Shown here piece after piece: positions 34,079-42,040 of a stretch of DNA of 44,192 bases; position 1 is the stretch's first letter; each line of letters starts with the position of its first letter. The stretch spans positions 1-44,192 of the forward strand of contig JAGBAZ010000058.1 of assembly GCA_018110905.1 (NCBI GenBank), given 5' to 3'. Under the pieces are notes generated by a model that searched no databases, was not told the origin of the DNA, and saw only the letters and a list, made by a program, of their open reading frames with translations. A program made the position numbers and the translations under genes. The DNA comes from Oscillospiraceae bacterium. GTDB lineage: Bacteria > Bacillota > Clostridia > Oscillospirales > Ruminococcaceae.

Positions 34079-35482
34079 ATGCTCTTTTCGAGCATTCCGT
34101 TCCTTTATTATTTTCTGCCGCTGGTGCTGATTTGTTATTTTGCGGCGCCCAAAAAACTTAAAAATGCCGTTCTTTTTGTTTTCAGCCTTATTTTCTATGC
34201 CTGGGGCGAACCGGTCTATGTTTTCCTGATGGCCGCTTCGATAATTTCCGCCTGGGGCCTTGCGCTTTTGATGGATAGGGTGAAAACCCCGAAGGCAAGA
34301 AAAACTCTTATGATAATTTCCGTTGTCATAAGCTTTTCCTTCCTTGCATATTTCAAATATGCGGATTTCTTTATAAGCAACTTCAACGCCGCAACGGGGC
34401 TTTCCGTTCCGCTTCTTAAAATTGCTCTTCCGGTTGGTATAAGCTTCTATACTTTCCAGATCGCAAGCTATACCATCGATGTTTACCGCGGCGACACAAA
34501 AGCAAATAAAAATATTCTGGATTTCGGAACCTATGTTGTGCTTTTCCCGCAGCTTATTGCGGGGCCTATCGTCCGTTACGTCGATATCGCCGATATGCTT
34601 AAAAACCGCACCCATACTCTTGAAAAAACCGCTTACGGAATCCAGCGTTTTTGCATCGGTATCGGCAAAAAGGTCCTTTTTGCAAACGCTTTTGGCGAAC
34701 TTTGTTCGATTTTCCGCGCAAGCGACGAAAAAACCGTGCTCTTTTATTGGATATATGCGGCGGCATTCATGCTCCAGATCTATTTCGATTTCTCCGGATA
34801 TTCCGATATGGCAATCGGTCTCGGAAGAATTTTCGGCTTTACCTTCCTCGAAAACTTCGATTTCCCCTATATTTCCAAAAGCATCACCGAATTCTGGAGA
34901 AGATGGCATATGTCCCTCGGAAGCTGGTTCCGTGACTATGTATATATTCCCCTTGGCGGCAACCGGGTGAGCACCCCGAGATTCCTTTTCAACATCTTTG
35001 TGGTCTGGTTCCTTACCGGTTTCTGGCACGGTGCCGACTGGCAGTTCATCGTATGGGGACTTTTCTACGGAACTCTTCTTGTAATCGAAAAAATGTGGCT
35101 TAAAAAATATCTTGATAAAGCACCTGCGGTGCTCAGCCATATTTATGTTCTTTTCTTCACCGCCATCGGTTTTGTGATCTTCAACTCCGTGAGCATCGGC
35201 GGGGCTTTCGAGGACCTTAAAGGCATGTTTGGTTTTGCGGGAATTCCTTTTGCGGGAACCGCGACCCTTTATTATCTCAAAAGCTATGCGCTTATGTTCA
35301 TTGCCGGTTCTCTTCTGGCAACACCGGTTGTCAAAACCGTGCTCAAAAGAATCGATTCCACCAAAATCGGCGGAAAAACTTTTGCAGTGCTTAAACCTCT
35401 CGGGTTTGCGGCGGTGCTCATAATGGTGACCGGATATCTTGCGGACGGTTCTTTCAACCCGTTCCTCTATTTCAGGTTCTAA
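34079..35482 (+). CDS. MBOAT-family O-acyltransferase (AlgI/DltB type)
   Basis: An integral membrane acyltransferase of 467 residues that brings acetyl or other acyl groups across the membrane for O-acylation of a cell-surface polymer. Seen: FSSIPFLYYFLPLVLICYF start, the KYADFF segment, LPVGISFYTFQ, FDFSGYSDMAIGLGRIFGF, EFWRRWHMSLGSWFRDYVY, and the catalytic histidine in FLTGFWHGADW. ATG at 34079 is chosen for the GGAGGTG site; a longer frame from 33977 starts inside the preceding terminator. It forms a two-gene operon with a DHHW/AlgJ-like protein, 13 bases downstream, the classic transporter-transferase pairing. The polymer is unknown. Confidence 0.93.
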   Translation: MLFSSIPFLYYFLPLVLICYFAAPKKLKNAVLFVFSLIFYAWGEPVYVFLMAASIISAWGLALLMDRVKTPKARKTLMIISVVISFSFLAYFKYADFFISNFNAATGLSVPLLKIALPVGISFYTFQIASYTIDVYRGDTKANKNILDFGTYVVLFPQLIAGPIVRYVDIADMLKNRTHTLEKTAYGIQRFCIGIGKKVLFANAFGELCSIFRASDEKTVLFYWIYAAAFMLQIYFDFSGYSDMAIGLGRIFGFTFLENFDFPYISKSITEFWRRWHMSLGSWFRDYVYIPLGGNRVSTPRFLFNIFVVWFLTGFWHGADWQFIVWGLFYGTLLVIEKMWLKKYLDKAPAVLSHIYVLFFTAIGFVIFNSVSIGGAFEDLKGMFGFAGIPFAGTATLYYLKSYALMFIAGSLLATPVVKTVLKRIDSTKIGGKTFAVLKPLGFAAVLIMVTGYLADGSFNPFLYFRF

Positions 35483-35495
35483 GGAGGTGCGGAAA

Positions 35496-36599
35496 ATGAA
35501 TAAAAAAACACAGAACATCTATACAATAATTGTTACGGCGGTGCTCATCTTCGGCCTTGCTTTCTGGGCGCTGCTCAAACCTGCGGACGATTTTTCCGAA
35601 AGCGAAAGAAGACCTCTTGACCAGCTTCCGGAACTTTCCATAAAAACTCTTCTGAACGGCGATTTTATGGATAAATTCGAAAACTATACCAACGACCAGT
35701 TTCCCATAAGGGATACTTTCCGCACGGTAAAAGCTCTTGCGCAGTATTATCTTTTTGGCCTTTCCGATAACAACGAGCTTTATTTTGCCGATGGCCACAT
35801 TGCGAAGCTGGATTTCCCACTTGATATGGATTCGATTCAGTATGCGGCGGACCGTTTTAACGACCTTTATGAAACATATCTGAAGGATAAAGCAAACAAG
35901 GTGATTTTCTCCGTTGTTCCGGATAAAGGAGCTTATATCGGCGAAGAAAACGGCTACCCGGTAACGGATTACGCCGAAATGGAAAAATTCTTTAAAGAAA
36001 ACCTCGGCTTTGCACAGTATGTAAGCATTTTCGATCTGCTTGATGAAGATGATTATTATTTTACCGATACCCATTGGCAGCAGCAGAACCTGACCGAAGT
36101 TGCGGAAAAAATCCTTGTTTCCCTTGAAGCAAAACCTTTTGAGGATTTTGAGGAAAAAGTTGCTACCGAAGAATTCCACGGGGTTTATTTTGGTCAAAGC
36201 GCACTTCCGCTCAAACCGGAAAAAATCGTTTATCTTACCACTCCGGAACTTGATTCCATGACCGTTTTCAACTACGAAACCGGCATGAAAGGCGGAATCT
36301 ATAATTTTGATAAACTCGAAAGCAAAGATCCTTATGAATTCTATCTTTCCGGTTCAACTTCTCTTATCGAAGTTACAAACACTTCCGCGGAAGGCGACCG
36401 CCACCTTATAATCTTCCGAGATTCCTTCGGTTCCTCGATTGCTCCGCTCCTTATGCGTGATTACGCAAAAATCACTCTTATCGACACCCGCTATATTATC
36501 CCTTCCATGATAGGACAGTATGTGGATTTCGAGGGAGCGGACGTTCTTATGATGTACAGCAGCCTTGTTCTTAACGAAAGCAGCACCCTTAAAAAATAA
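35496..36599 (+). CDS. DHHW/AlgJ-like extracytoplasmic O-acetylation protein
   Basis: A 367-residue protein with one N-terminal membrane helix (YTIIVTAVLIFGLAFWALL) and an outside domain. It contains ESERRPLDQLPEL and FENYTNDQFPIRDTF near the start of the domain, DTHWQQQNL as the DHHW-type Asp-His pair, and FRDSFGSSIAPLL as the SGNH-type serine segment. This is the SGNH-like family found beside MBOAT proteins (AlgJ/AlgX, PatB-like), which moves the acyl group to the acceptor outside the cell. AAGGAGGTG stands before the ATG at 35496. Last gene of the pair; a strong terminator follows. Confidence 0.9.
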   Translation: MNKKTQNIYTIIVTAVLIFGLAFWALLKPADDFSESERRPLDQLPELSIKTLLNGDFMDKFENYTNDQFPIRDTFRTVKALAQYYLFGLSDNNELYFADGHIAKLDFPLDMDSIQYAADRFNDLYETYLKDKANKVIFSVVPDKGAYIGEENGYPVTDYAEMEKFFKENLGFAQYVSIFDLLDEDDYYFTDTHWQQQNLTEVAEKILVSLEAKPFEDFEEKVATEEFHGVYFGQSALPLKPEKIVYLTTPELDSMTVFNYETGMKGGIYNFDKLESKDPYEFYLSGSTSLIEVTNTSAEGDRHLIIFRDSFGSSIAPLLMRDYAKITLIDTRYIIPSMIGQYVDFEGADVLMMYSSLVLNESSTLKK

Positions 36600-36603
36600 A
36601 CAA

Positions 36604-36640
36604 CAAAAAGCGGCAGGATTTCCTGCCGCTTTTTTATTTT
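36604..36640. terminator. Bidirectional terminator
   Basis: AAAAGCGGCAGGA-TTT-TCCTGCCGCTTTT at about 36606-36634 followed by T-rich sequence; the minus strand also has a T-run. It lies between the convergent DHHW and bactofilin genes. Confidence 0.92.
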
Positions 36641-36646
36641 AAAAAA

Positions 36647-37414
36647 TCAGATTTTCTCGCACTTTCCGATTTTTGCTTTTGGAGATATTTCAATGCTTTC
36701 CGAATACTGAACAAGCCCGATTTCGCATTTTTCACCGATTTTTACATTTCTTCCGGTAACGGTTTTTGCGCTTGTATATTCAATGCTTATCTCGTCACCT
36801 TCGATGGATTCGGAAACGATGAATTTGCCGGATTTTTTTAAAAGTCTGCAGAAAAATCCTCCGGATTTGCCTTTTTCTATTGTTATTTTGCTTCCGCCGA
36901 TATTTTCCGCTGTGGAGCTGGCGGTGGAATCAAGATTTACGTAAAGCCTTTCCGCATTGATAAGTCCGCCGCAGTTGATCCCGCCGCAGATATCGGCTTT
37001 TTCCGCTTCAAGGTCGCCGGTAACTCTAAGTCCGCCGTCAACTTCAAGTTCAGCGGCTTTAAAATTGCCTTCAACTGTGCAGCCGCCGGAAATTTCCGCT
37101 TCAACGGCGGAAACACAGTTTCCTTCAATTTTGAAAGCACCGGAAACATCAATTATATCCGCGGTGAAATTTCCGCAGTTTTTTGCGCTTCCGGATGCTT
37201 CGAATTCCTTTGTTCTGATGGTTCCAATGTTTTTGAAAGCGCCGGAAGCTTCCATTTTTCCTTCACATTCAATATCCGAATTTCCGGAGAAAGCACCGGA
37301 ACAATCAAAACTCTTACAGCGGATTAAACCTTCGGATTTTCCTGCTCCGCTGATTTCAATATCATCATATTCGCCGGCACCGATGCAGCCGGTTCCTGTT
37401 ATTCTCATATCCAT
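36647..37414 (-). CDS. Bactofilin-like polymer-forming protein
   Basis: A 255-residue repetitive protein made almost wholly of short beta-helix turns (patterns such as EASGAFKNIGTIR, EISGGCTVEGNFKA and DICGGINCGG), as in bactofilins, which polymerise into cytoskeletal filaments or patches. No signal peptide, so cytoplasmic. It has unusually many Cys residues for a bactofilin. It is directly downstream (three bases) of a YhbD-type regulator, with GGAGG before the ATG. In Bacillus subtilis yhbD is followed by two bactofilins, yhbE and yhbF; here only one is present. A middle segment with CRLLKKSGKF interrupts the beta pattern. Confidence 0.82.
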   Translation of the reverse strand: MDMRITGTGCIGAGEYDDIEISGAGKSEGLIRCKSFDCSGAFSGNSDIECEGKMEASGAFKNIGTIRTKEFEASGSAKNCGNFTADIIDVSGAFKIEGNCVSAVEAEISGGCTVEGNFKAAELEVDGGLRVTGDLEAEKADICGGINCGGLINAERLYVNLDSTASSTAENIGGSKITIEKGKSGGFFCRLLKKSGKFIVSESIEGDEISIEYTSAKTVTGRNVKIGEKCEIGLVQYSESIEISPKAKIGKCEKI

Positions 37415-37417
37415 TCT

Positions 37418-37798
37418 TTAGTCCTCCTGAATTTCGATTTTTTTGGCTGTTCCGTTTTTATCAACCAGATTTATGTTTTTTATATCCTTTAAAAAGAAAA
37501 CCTTTTCGCCAAAAACTGTTTCGATAACAATTTTTGCTTTGTTTTCCTCCTCGCCGGAAATTTTTTCGGCAAGTTCATCAAGAAGAACGTCCTCTTTCTT
37601 TGAAAGGATAAGTTCGACCCTTTCGGTGATGAGGTCTTTTGGGAAAAAAGTTTCCTGGCCGGTGGTGGTGGATTTTTTGATGAACCAATCCTCCGGAATA
37701 AGGCCTTTTCTCTTCCAGCGATAAAGCGCGCCATAGGAAATTGAATATTTTTCAAGAAGCAGTTTTTTGGAAATAAGGTTTTTGTCGCTCAGATCCAT
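37418..37798 (-). CDS. yhbD: YhbD-family helix-turn-helix protein
   Basis: A 126-residue protein of the YhbD (DUF4004) family. The N-terminal half is a MerR-like helix-turn-helix: LISKKLLLEKYSISYGALYR then WKRKGLIPEDWFIKKST, and QETFFPKDLITERVELILS. The C-terminal half ends in beta strands (AKIVIETVFGEKVFFLKDI). The start at 37798 has GGAGG eight bases ahead; a longer frame to 37909 would cover the promoter. It is probably a transcription factor for its own operon with the bactofilin, since two perfect palindromes surround the promoter. Confidence 0.85.
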   Translation of the reverse strand: MDLSDKNLISKKLLLEKYSISYGALYRWKRKGLIPEDWFIKKSTTTGQETFFPKDLITERVELILSKKEDVLLDELAEKISGEEENKAKIVIETVFGEKVFFLKDIKNINLVDKNGTAKKIEIQED

Positions 37799-37835
37799 CG
37801 GCAAAACCTCCTTTTTTAAAAAAATTGCATATATG

Positions 37836-37884
37836 CGTAACAATGTTACGGTCATATTATAGCGTAACATTGTTACGTTGTCAA
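37836..37884 (-). promoter_or_regulatory. yhbD-bactofilin promoter with two 15-bp operators
   Basis: On the minus strand, TTGACA (37884-37879), a 17-base spacer and TATAAT (37861-37856), the full consensus. The palindrome CGTAACAWTGTTACG occurs twice: at 37863-37877 it fills the spacer, and at 37836-37850 it covers the predicted start site. Centres are 27 bases apart. This is a layout for tight repression, most simply by the YhbD protein itself (inference). Confidence 0.9.
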
Positions 37885-37900
37885 TAGCTTTTTTCAAAAA

Positions 37901-37930
37901 AATAAGCACGGAAAAATCCGTGCTCAGTTT
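37901..37930 (-). terminator. Terminator after the U32 gene
   Basis: GAGCACGGA-TTTT-TCCGTGCTT at 37904-37926; on the minus strand it is followed by ATTTTTTTG. Confidence 0.88.
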
Positions 37931-37932
37931 TT

Positions 37933-39129
37933 TTATTCTTCAATTCTCTTTCGGAGAAGGTCGCCTTTCTGAAGTTTAACCGGGCAGGGAAGACGGAGAA
38001 TCTGCTGAATGAGTCTTGCGTCCTCTCTTTCGTTTCCTTCCTCGTCAAAAATCTTTGTTACGGTAAATTTTTCTCCGATGCTGATGGGAGAAACCACCTC
38101 AAGTTCGTCGCCGGGTTTAAAATTGTTGCGCTGCTGAATGGTAACGAACCCATCGGAATAATCAAGAACTTTTCCGATAAAGGTGCATTTCTGGATATAT
38201 GCGCCGGAATTTCCGTGGCTCATCTTCATTTCGCCGAAGTAAAAAGCGCTGGAATATGGGCGGTGGCTTATGCTGTCAAGTTCGCGTTCAATAACTTCCA
38301 GCGGAACGTCACCGTCTATGGCGTGGCGGTAAGCATTGACCGCGGTTGCAACATAGAACGGGGTTTTCATTCTCCCCTCGATTTTATAGGAACAGATTCC
38401 GGCAGCCTCGAGCTGATCGAGGAAGCTTACCGCGCACATATCATGGGAACTGAGGATCGCGGTGCCTTTTTCGTCCTCAACAACCTGGAAAAATTCGTTC
38501 GGGCGTTTCATTTCAACAAGGTGATAGTTCCAGCGGCAGGGCTGGGCGCAGCCGCCGCGGTTTCCGCTTCGGTTAACAAGATAGGAGGAAATCATGCATC
38601 TTCCGGAATAGGACATGCACATGGCGCCGTGGACAAAAGCTTCGATTTCCATTTCCTCCGGAATGCGTTTGCGGAATTCGATTATTTCATCAAGGGTCAT
38701 TTCTCTTCCGAGAACCACTCGCTTTGCGCCCATTGCCCAATAAACGTTTGCGGCGCTGAAGTTCTGGCAGTTTGCCTGGGTGGAAACGTGGATCTCAAGT
38801 TCCGGCGCGGATTCGTGGATTTTTGCAATAAGTCCGATGTCGGAAACGATTACCGCATCAACGCCCACGGAATGAAGATATTTTGCGTAATCTTCCGCCG
38901 CGTCGATTTCTTCGTTTTTCGCGAAGCAGTTTACGGTGACGTAAAGCTTAACTCCGTGTTCGTGGCAGTATTTAACCGCTTCGGCAATTCCTTTCCGGTC
39001 AAAACCGACGTTATCCGCGCGAAGCTGAAGAAGGGGTCCGCCGATATAAACCGCATCGGCGCCGAAATGGACCGCCGTTTCAAGACATTCCATATCTCCC
39101 GCAGGAGCAAGAAGTTCGGGTCTTTTCAT
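37933..39129 (-). CDS. U32 family protein (TrhP-like tRNA hydroxylation / peptidase U32)
   Basis: A 398-residue U32 protein. It opens with RPELLAPAGDMECLETAVHF and GADAVYIGG, has the U32 signature EAFVHGAMCMSYSGRCMISS followed by GNRGGCAQPCRW, and a C-terminal beta-barrel domain. Its conserved cysteines (MCMS, GRC, GCAQPC) match those that bind an iron-sulfur cluster in TrhP/YrrO proteins, which help form 5-hydroxyuridine at tRNA position 34 from prephenate. Older annotation calls it a collagenase-like protease. ATG at 39129 has GGAGG eight bases ahead. Single gene with its own terminator. Confidence 0.92.
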   Translation of the reverse strand: MKRPELLAPAGDMECLETAVHFGADAVYIGGPLLQLRADNVGFDRKGIAEAVKYCHEHGVKLYVTVNCFAKNEEIDAAEDYAKYLHSVGVDAVIVSDIGLIAKIHESAPELEIHVSTQANCQNFSAANVYWAMGAKRVVLGREMTLDEIIEFRKRIPEEMEIEAFVHGAMCMSYSGRCMISSYLVNRSGNRGGCAQPCRWNYHLVEMKRPNEFFQVVEDEKGTAILSSHDMCAVSFLDQLEAAGICSYKIEGRMKTPFYVATAVNAYRHAIDGDVPLEVIERELDSISHRPYSSAFYFGEMKMSHGNSGAYIQKCTFIGKVLDYSDGFVTIQQRNNFKPGDELEVVSPISIGEKFTVTKIFDEEGNEREDARLIQQILRLPCPVKLQKGDLLRKRIEE

Positions 39130-39214
39130 TTGAAAAACCTCCGTTATTTTTAAACTATATTTTATAATAACATAAGAAAAGGGATTTTTCAATTAAAAGC
39201 AAAGCATGAGAAAA

Positions 39215-39246
39215 AAAGAAAGCACCGGATTTTCCGGTGCTTTTGC
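39215..39246 (-). terminator. Terminator after the CPA2 antiporter gene
   Basis: AAAGCACCGGA-TTT-TCCGGTGCTTT at 39219-39243; on the minus strand it is followed by CTTTTTTTC. Confidence 0.9.
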
Positions 39247-39249
39247 TTT

Positions 39250-40563
39250 TTAAGTCTGCGGTTCTTCTTCGGTCCAGGTCTTGTGTTTACCGGAAAGAAT
39301 ATCGGTTCGGCGGTTTTTGACCATATCGGATTTTCCAACGATATCTCCGGCACGTTTGAGAGCGCCTTTTGTGAGCATCGGTCCGAAAATTTCATAAACA
39401 AAAATCGCAAAGAGTACGATATTGCGAATAGTTTCGCCGTCACCTTCAAGAGTGGAAGCGGTTATGCACATTCCAAGCGCAACACCTGCCTGGGGGAAAA
39501 GCGCAATTCCAAGGTTCCGGGTGACCTTTTTGTTCTGGTTTGTGATTTTACATCCGGCATATGCGCCAAAATATTTTCCGGCCGCACGGGAAAGAACATA
39601 AATGATGCCGATGAGCATTGTTGTAAATTCGCCGAAAACAGAAAGCTCAAGCTCCGCACCGCTTATTACAAAGAAAAATATAAAAAGAGGGGCTGTCCAT
39701 TTGTCCGCGCGTTCCATAAGGTCGAAGGAAAGGGGACAGGTGTTGCAAAAAACAGTTCCGAGCATCATACAGACAAGAAGAGAACTGAAAGCAACGGTGA
39801 CAGGACCGATTTCAAATTCCAGCGAAGAAAGGGCAACGGTAAGAAAAACAAACCCGATGGTAAGGGAAAGACGGTTTGAGTTTGAAAGGAATTTTCTTTC
39901 AAGAATCGTAAGAACATAGCCAAGTATTGCTCCGAGAAGGAGAGAAAGCACAATTTCCAAAAGTGGATCTATTATTACGGAATATATATCAACAATTCCG
40001 CTGTTAAGCGCTTTTGCAATTCCGAAACTTACTGCAAAAATTACAAGACCGACAGCATCATCAAGAGCAACTATCGGAAGAAGAAGGTCGGTAAGCTTGC
40101 CCTTCGCCTTATACTGCCTTACAACCATAAGGGTTGCGGCAGGTGCGGTTGCGGTGGCTATAGCACCAAGGGTTATCGCGGCGGAAAGAGAAATTTTTTC
40201 CGGAATTGCAAAATGCACAGCAATAAGTGCGATGTCGGTAACAGCGGCAGCGGCAAGTGCCTGAAGTATTCCAATAACGGTTGCGGCTTTTCCGGTTTTT
40301 TTAAGTTCTTCAAGGCGGAATTCGTTTCCTATTGCAAAGGCGATAAAGCCAAGAGCGGTTTCCGAAACGGCAGAAAGTGCGGAAATGTTTTCGGAGGAGC
40401 AAAACCCCAAACCTTCAATTCCAAGGGAACCGAGAAGATAGGGGCCTATTGCAACACCGGTAAGAAGATACGCGGTTACGTCGGGAAGGTGGAGAGGCTT
40501 TATAAGCCTTGTCATAATAAGTCCGGCAATAACGGATATTGCAACGGATAAAAGTTCGTTCAT
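39250..40563 (-). CDS. CPA2-family cation:proton antiporter
   Basis: A 437-residue membrane protein with about 12 helices of the Kef/Nha-type monovalent cation:proton antiporter-2 family. It shows LHLPDVTAYLLTGVAIGPYL near the N terminus, GAIATATAPAATLMVV, and the ion-binding aspartates in IVALDDAVGLVIF, and a C-terminal GIALFPQAGVALGM. It lacks the C-terminal TrkA-N/RCK domain of Kef channels, so it is probably a Na+ or K+/H+ antiporter. Hydrophilic C-terminal tail of about 40 residues. The promoter lies about 45 bases upstream, and the gene is divergent from the lysine-uptake operon. Confidence 0.9.
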   Translation of the reverse strand: MNELLSVAISVIAGLIMTRLIKPLHLPDVTAYLLTGVAIGPYLLGSLGIEGLGFCSSENISALSAVSETALGFIAFAIGNEFRLEELKKTGKAATVIGILQALAAAAVTDIALIAVHFAIPEKISLSAAITLGAIATATAPAATLMVVRQYKAKGKLTDLLLPIVALDDAVGLVIFAVSFGIAKALNSGIVDIYSVIIDPLLEIVLSLLLGAILGYVLTILERKFLSNSNRLSLTIGFVFLTVALSSLEFEIGPVTVAFSSLLVCMMLGTVFCNTCPLSFDLMERADKWTAPLFIFFFVISGAELELSVFGEFTTMLIGIIYVLSRAAGKYFGAYAGCKITNQNKKVTRNLGIALFPQAGVALGMCITASTLEGDGETIRNIVLFAIFVYEIFGPMLTKGALKRAGDIVGKSDMVKNRRTDILSGKHKTWTEEEPQT

Positions 40564-40607
40564 TATTATTTCACTTCGTTTTCTTATAATATTATTACAA
40601 AATACTC

Positions 40608-40636
40608 ATTATAACTATGTGAGGTGCATAATGCAA
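40608..40636 (-). promoter_or_regulatory. CPA2 antiporter promoter
   Basis: On the minus strand TTGCAT (40636-40631), 17-base spacer, TATAAT (40613-40608). The spacer ends in CACATAGT, which is also the arm of the palindrome at 40757-40780. No gene lies in the 570 bases between the antiporter and the lysine ABC genes; the rest is taken up by the next three features. Confidence 0.65.
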
Positions 40637-40723
40637 CAGCAAAACAAAAGTTTTTTTGAAATCTTTTATGCATTAAAAAATGGCTTTGCAATGGGGAAAA
40701 TAAAAAATTTTTAAAAAAAGGTG

Positions 40724-40780
40724 TTGACTTTAGCGCTTTAGTCTGCTATACTGTGTCACATAGTTTTTAAAAACTATGTG
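40724..40780 (+). promoter_or_regulatory. Lysine-uptake operon promoter with 24-bp palindrome at the start site
   Basis: TTGACT (40724-40729), 17-base spacer, TATACT (40747-40752). From 40757 to 40780 is a perfect palindrome whose arms are CACATAGTTTTT and its complement. It covers the predicted +1. It could be a repressor operator or a 5' stabilising hairpin on the transcript, in addition to riboswitch control. Confidence 0.8.
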
Positions 40781-40817
40781 AAAACAAAATACATATTGTT
40801 TTTGGCTTTGCCATAAA

Positions 40818-40989
40818 CAATGGTAGAGGCGCGAAAGCTATTAGTAACGCAAAGCAAATTAAGGGAAGGCTCCCGGTTTTGTGAGAAAGGAACTTTCGCC
40901 GAAGCTTTCGGGAAAAGGCCTTGTTTTCCGTTTGCTGGGGCATGGGAAAATATCCCATGGACTGTCACTTCGGTGGAGAGCTATCATTG
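40818..40989 (+). ncRNA. Lysine riboswitch (L box) aptamer
   Basis: The conserved order of the lysine riboswitch is present: P1 strand CAATGGTAG, then AGGCGCG, AGTA, AAGGGAAGGC, GTGAGAAAGGAAC, CGCCGAAGC, GCTGGGGCATGGG, ACTGTCAC, GGAGAGCTATC and the closing P1 strand CTATCATTG (40981-40989), which pairs with the first. The sequence elements GCCGAAGC, GCTGG, CTGTCA and GGAGxGCTATC match the Bacillus lysC leader. A rho-independent terminator follows at 41044, giving the usual OFF switch: high lysine stops transcription of the downstream transporter. Confidence 0.95.
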
Positions 40990-41043
40990 GTTAGCGGTTC
41001 GTTAATAAAAAACGTTCCGCAAAGCATTTTGTGTAAGAATGTA

Positions 41044-41084
41044 CCATGAATCTTCATCCGAAAGTATTCATGGCTTTTTTATTT
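41044..41084 (+). terminator. Riboswitch expression-platform terminator
   Basis: CCATGAAT (41044-41051) pairs with ATTCATGG (41066-41073), followed by CTTTTTTATTTT. It lies 55 bases after the aptamer and 50 before the binding-protein gene. Confidence 0.9.
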
Positions 41085-41133
41085 TAAAAAAAGCCGCAAA
41101 AAAATGAATTCTTAGGAAAGAAGGAAACAAACA

Positions 41134-41964
41134 ATGACAAGAAAGATTATCGCACTCGTACTCGCAATGGTAATGTGCCTCGGATTTACCGCATGCGGCG
41201 GTTCCGAAAACAACGAAAACGTTCTCCGTGTAGCAATGGAATGTGCTTACGCTCCCTATAACTGGAGCCAGGCAGACGATTCCAACGGCGCTGTTCCGAT
41301 TGCCGGAACCAACAACTTCGCTTACGGCTACGACGTAATGATGGCAAAACTTATCGCTGAATCCATGGGCAAAGAACTCGAAATTGTAAAACTCGACTGG
41401 GACGCACTTGTTCCCGCTGTTATGTCCGGCGACGTTGACATGGTTATCGCAGGCCAGTCCATCACCGCCGAAAGACTTGAAATGGTCGATTTTTCCGATC
41501 CTTATTTCTATGCTTCCATCGTAACCCTTACCAAAGCTGATTCCGCCTATGCTTCCGCAGCTTCCGTTGCAGATCTTGCAGGCGCTGTCTGCACTTCCCA
41601 GCTCGGAACCATCTGGTATGATATCTGCCTTCCCCAGATTCCGGACGCTGATATCCAGAACGCACAGGAAACCGCACCCGCAATGCTTGTTGCACTCGAT
41701 TCCGGCGCAGTTGACCTCGTTGTAACCGATATGCCTACCGCAATGGCAGCAGTTGCCGTTTATGACGATATGGTCCTTCTCGATTTCACCGGCACCGAAG
41801 GTGAATTTGAAGTTTCTGAAGAAGAGATCAACCTTGGTATTTCCATCAAGAAAGGCAACACCGAACTTCTCGATGCAGTAAACGCTGTTCTTGCAACCAT
41901 GACTGTTGAAGATTATGAAGCAATGATGCAGGAAGCAATCGCTGTTCAGCCTCTCAGCGAATAA
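41134..41964 (+). CDS. Lysine ABC transporter, substrate-binding lipoprotein
   Basis: A family 3 amino-acid binding protein of 276 residues. The signal peptide IIALVLAMVMCLGFTACGG ends in the lipobox GFTAC. Mature features: RVAMECAYAPYNWSQ, NFAYGYDVMMAKLIAESMGK, LDWDALVPAVMSGDVDMVIAG with the ligand-binding segment SITAERLEMVDFSDPYF, and GAVDLVVTDMPTAM. The family alone suggests a polar or charged amino acid; the lysine riboswitch directly upstream points to lysine (inference). A GAAGGAAAC site precedes the ATG. A hairpin separates it from the permease. Confidence 0.93.
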   Translation: MTRKIIALVLAMVMCLGFTACGGSENNENVLRVAMECAYAPYNWSQADDSNGAVPIAGTNNFAYGYDVMMAKLIAESMGKELEIVKLDWDALVPAVMSGDVDMVIAGQSITAERLEMVDFSDPYFYASIVTLTKADSAYASAASVADLAGAVCTSQLGTIWYDICLPQIPDADIQNAQETAPAMLVALDSGAVDLVVTDMPTAMAAVAVYDDMVLLDFTGTEGEFEVSEEEINLGISIKKGNTELLDAVNAVLATMTVEDYEAMMQEAIAVQPLSE

Positions 41965-41984
41965 TCATCGAAATTTATTAAAAA

Positions 41985-42014
41985 TGCCGCCCGGAACAAC
42001 CCCCGGGCGGTTTA
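41985..42014 (+). terminator. Intra-operon hairpin (possible partial terminator)
   Basis: CCGCCCGG (41987-41994) and CCGGGCGG (42003-42010) form a very stable stem, followed by only TTTATAATG. It is more likely a partial terminator or 3' stabiliser that raises the binding protein above the membrane parts. Confidence 0.65.
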
Positions 42015-42040
42015 TAATGTAATAAAAAAGGAGAATAACC

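Noticed and set aside
40820..41005. A 61-codon open frame in the lysine-operon leader
   Set aside because: It lies wholly in the riboswitch aptamer, whose conserved elements explain the sequence.
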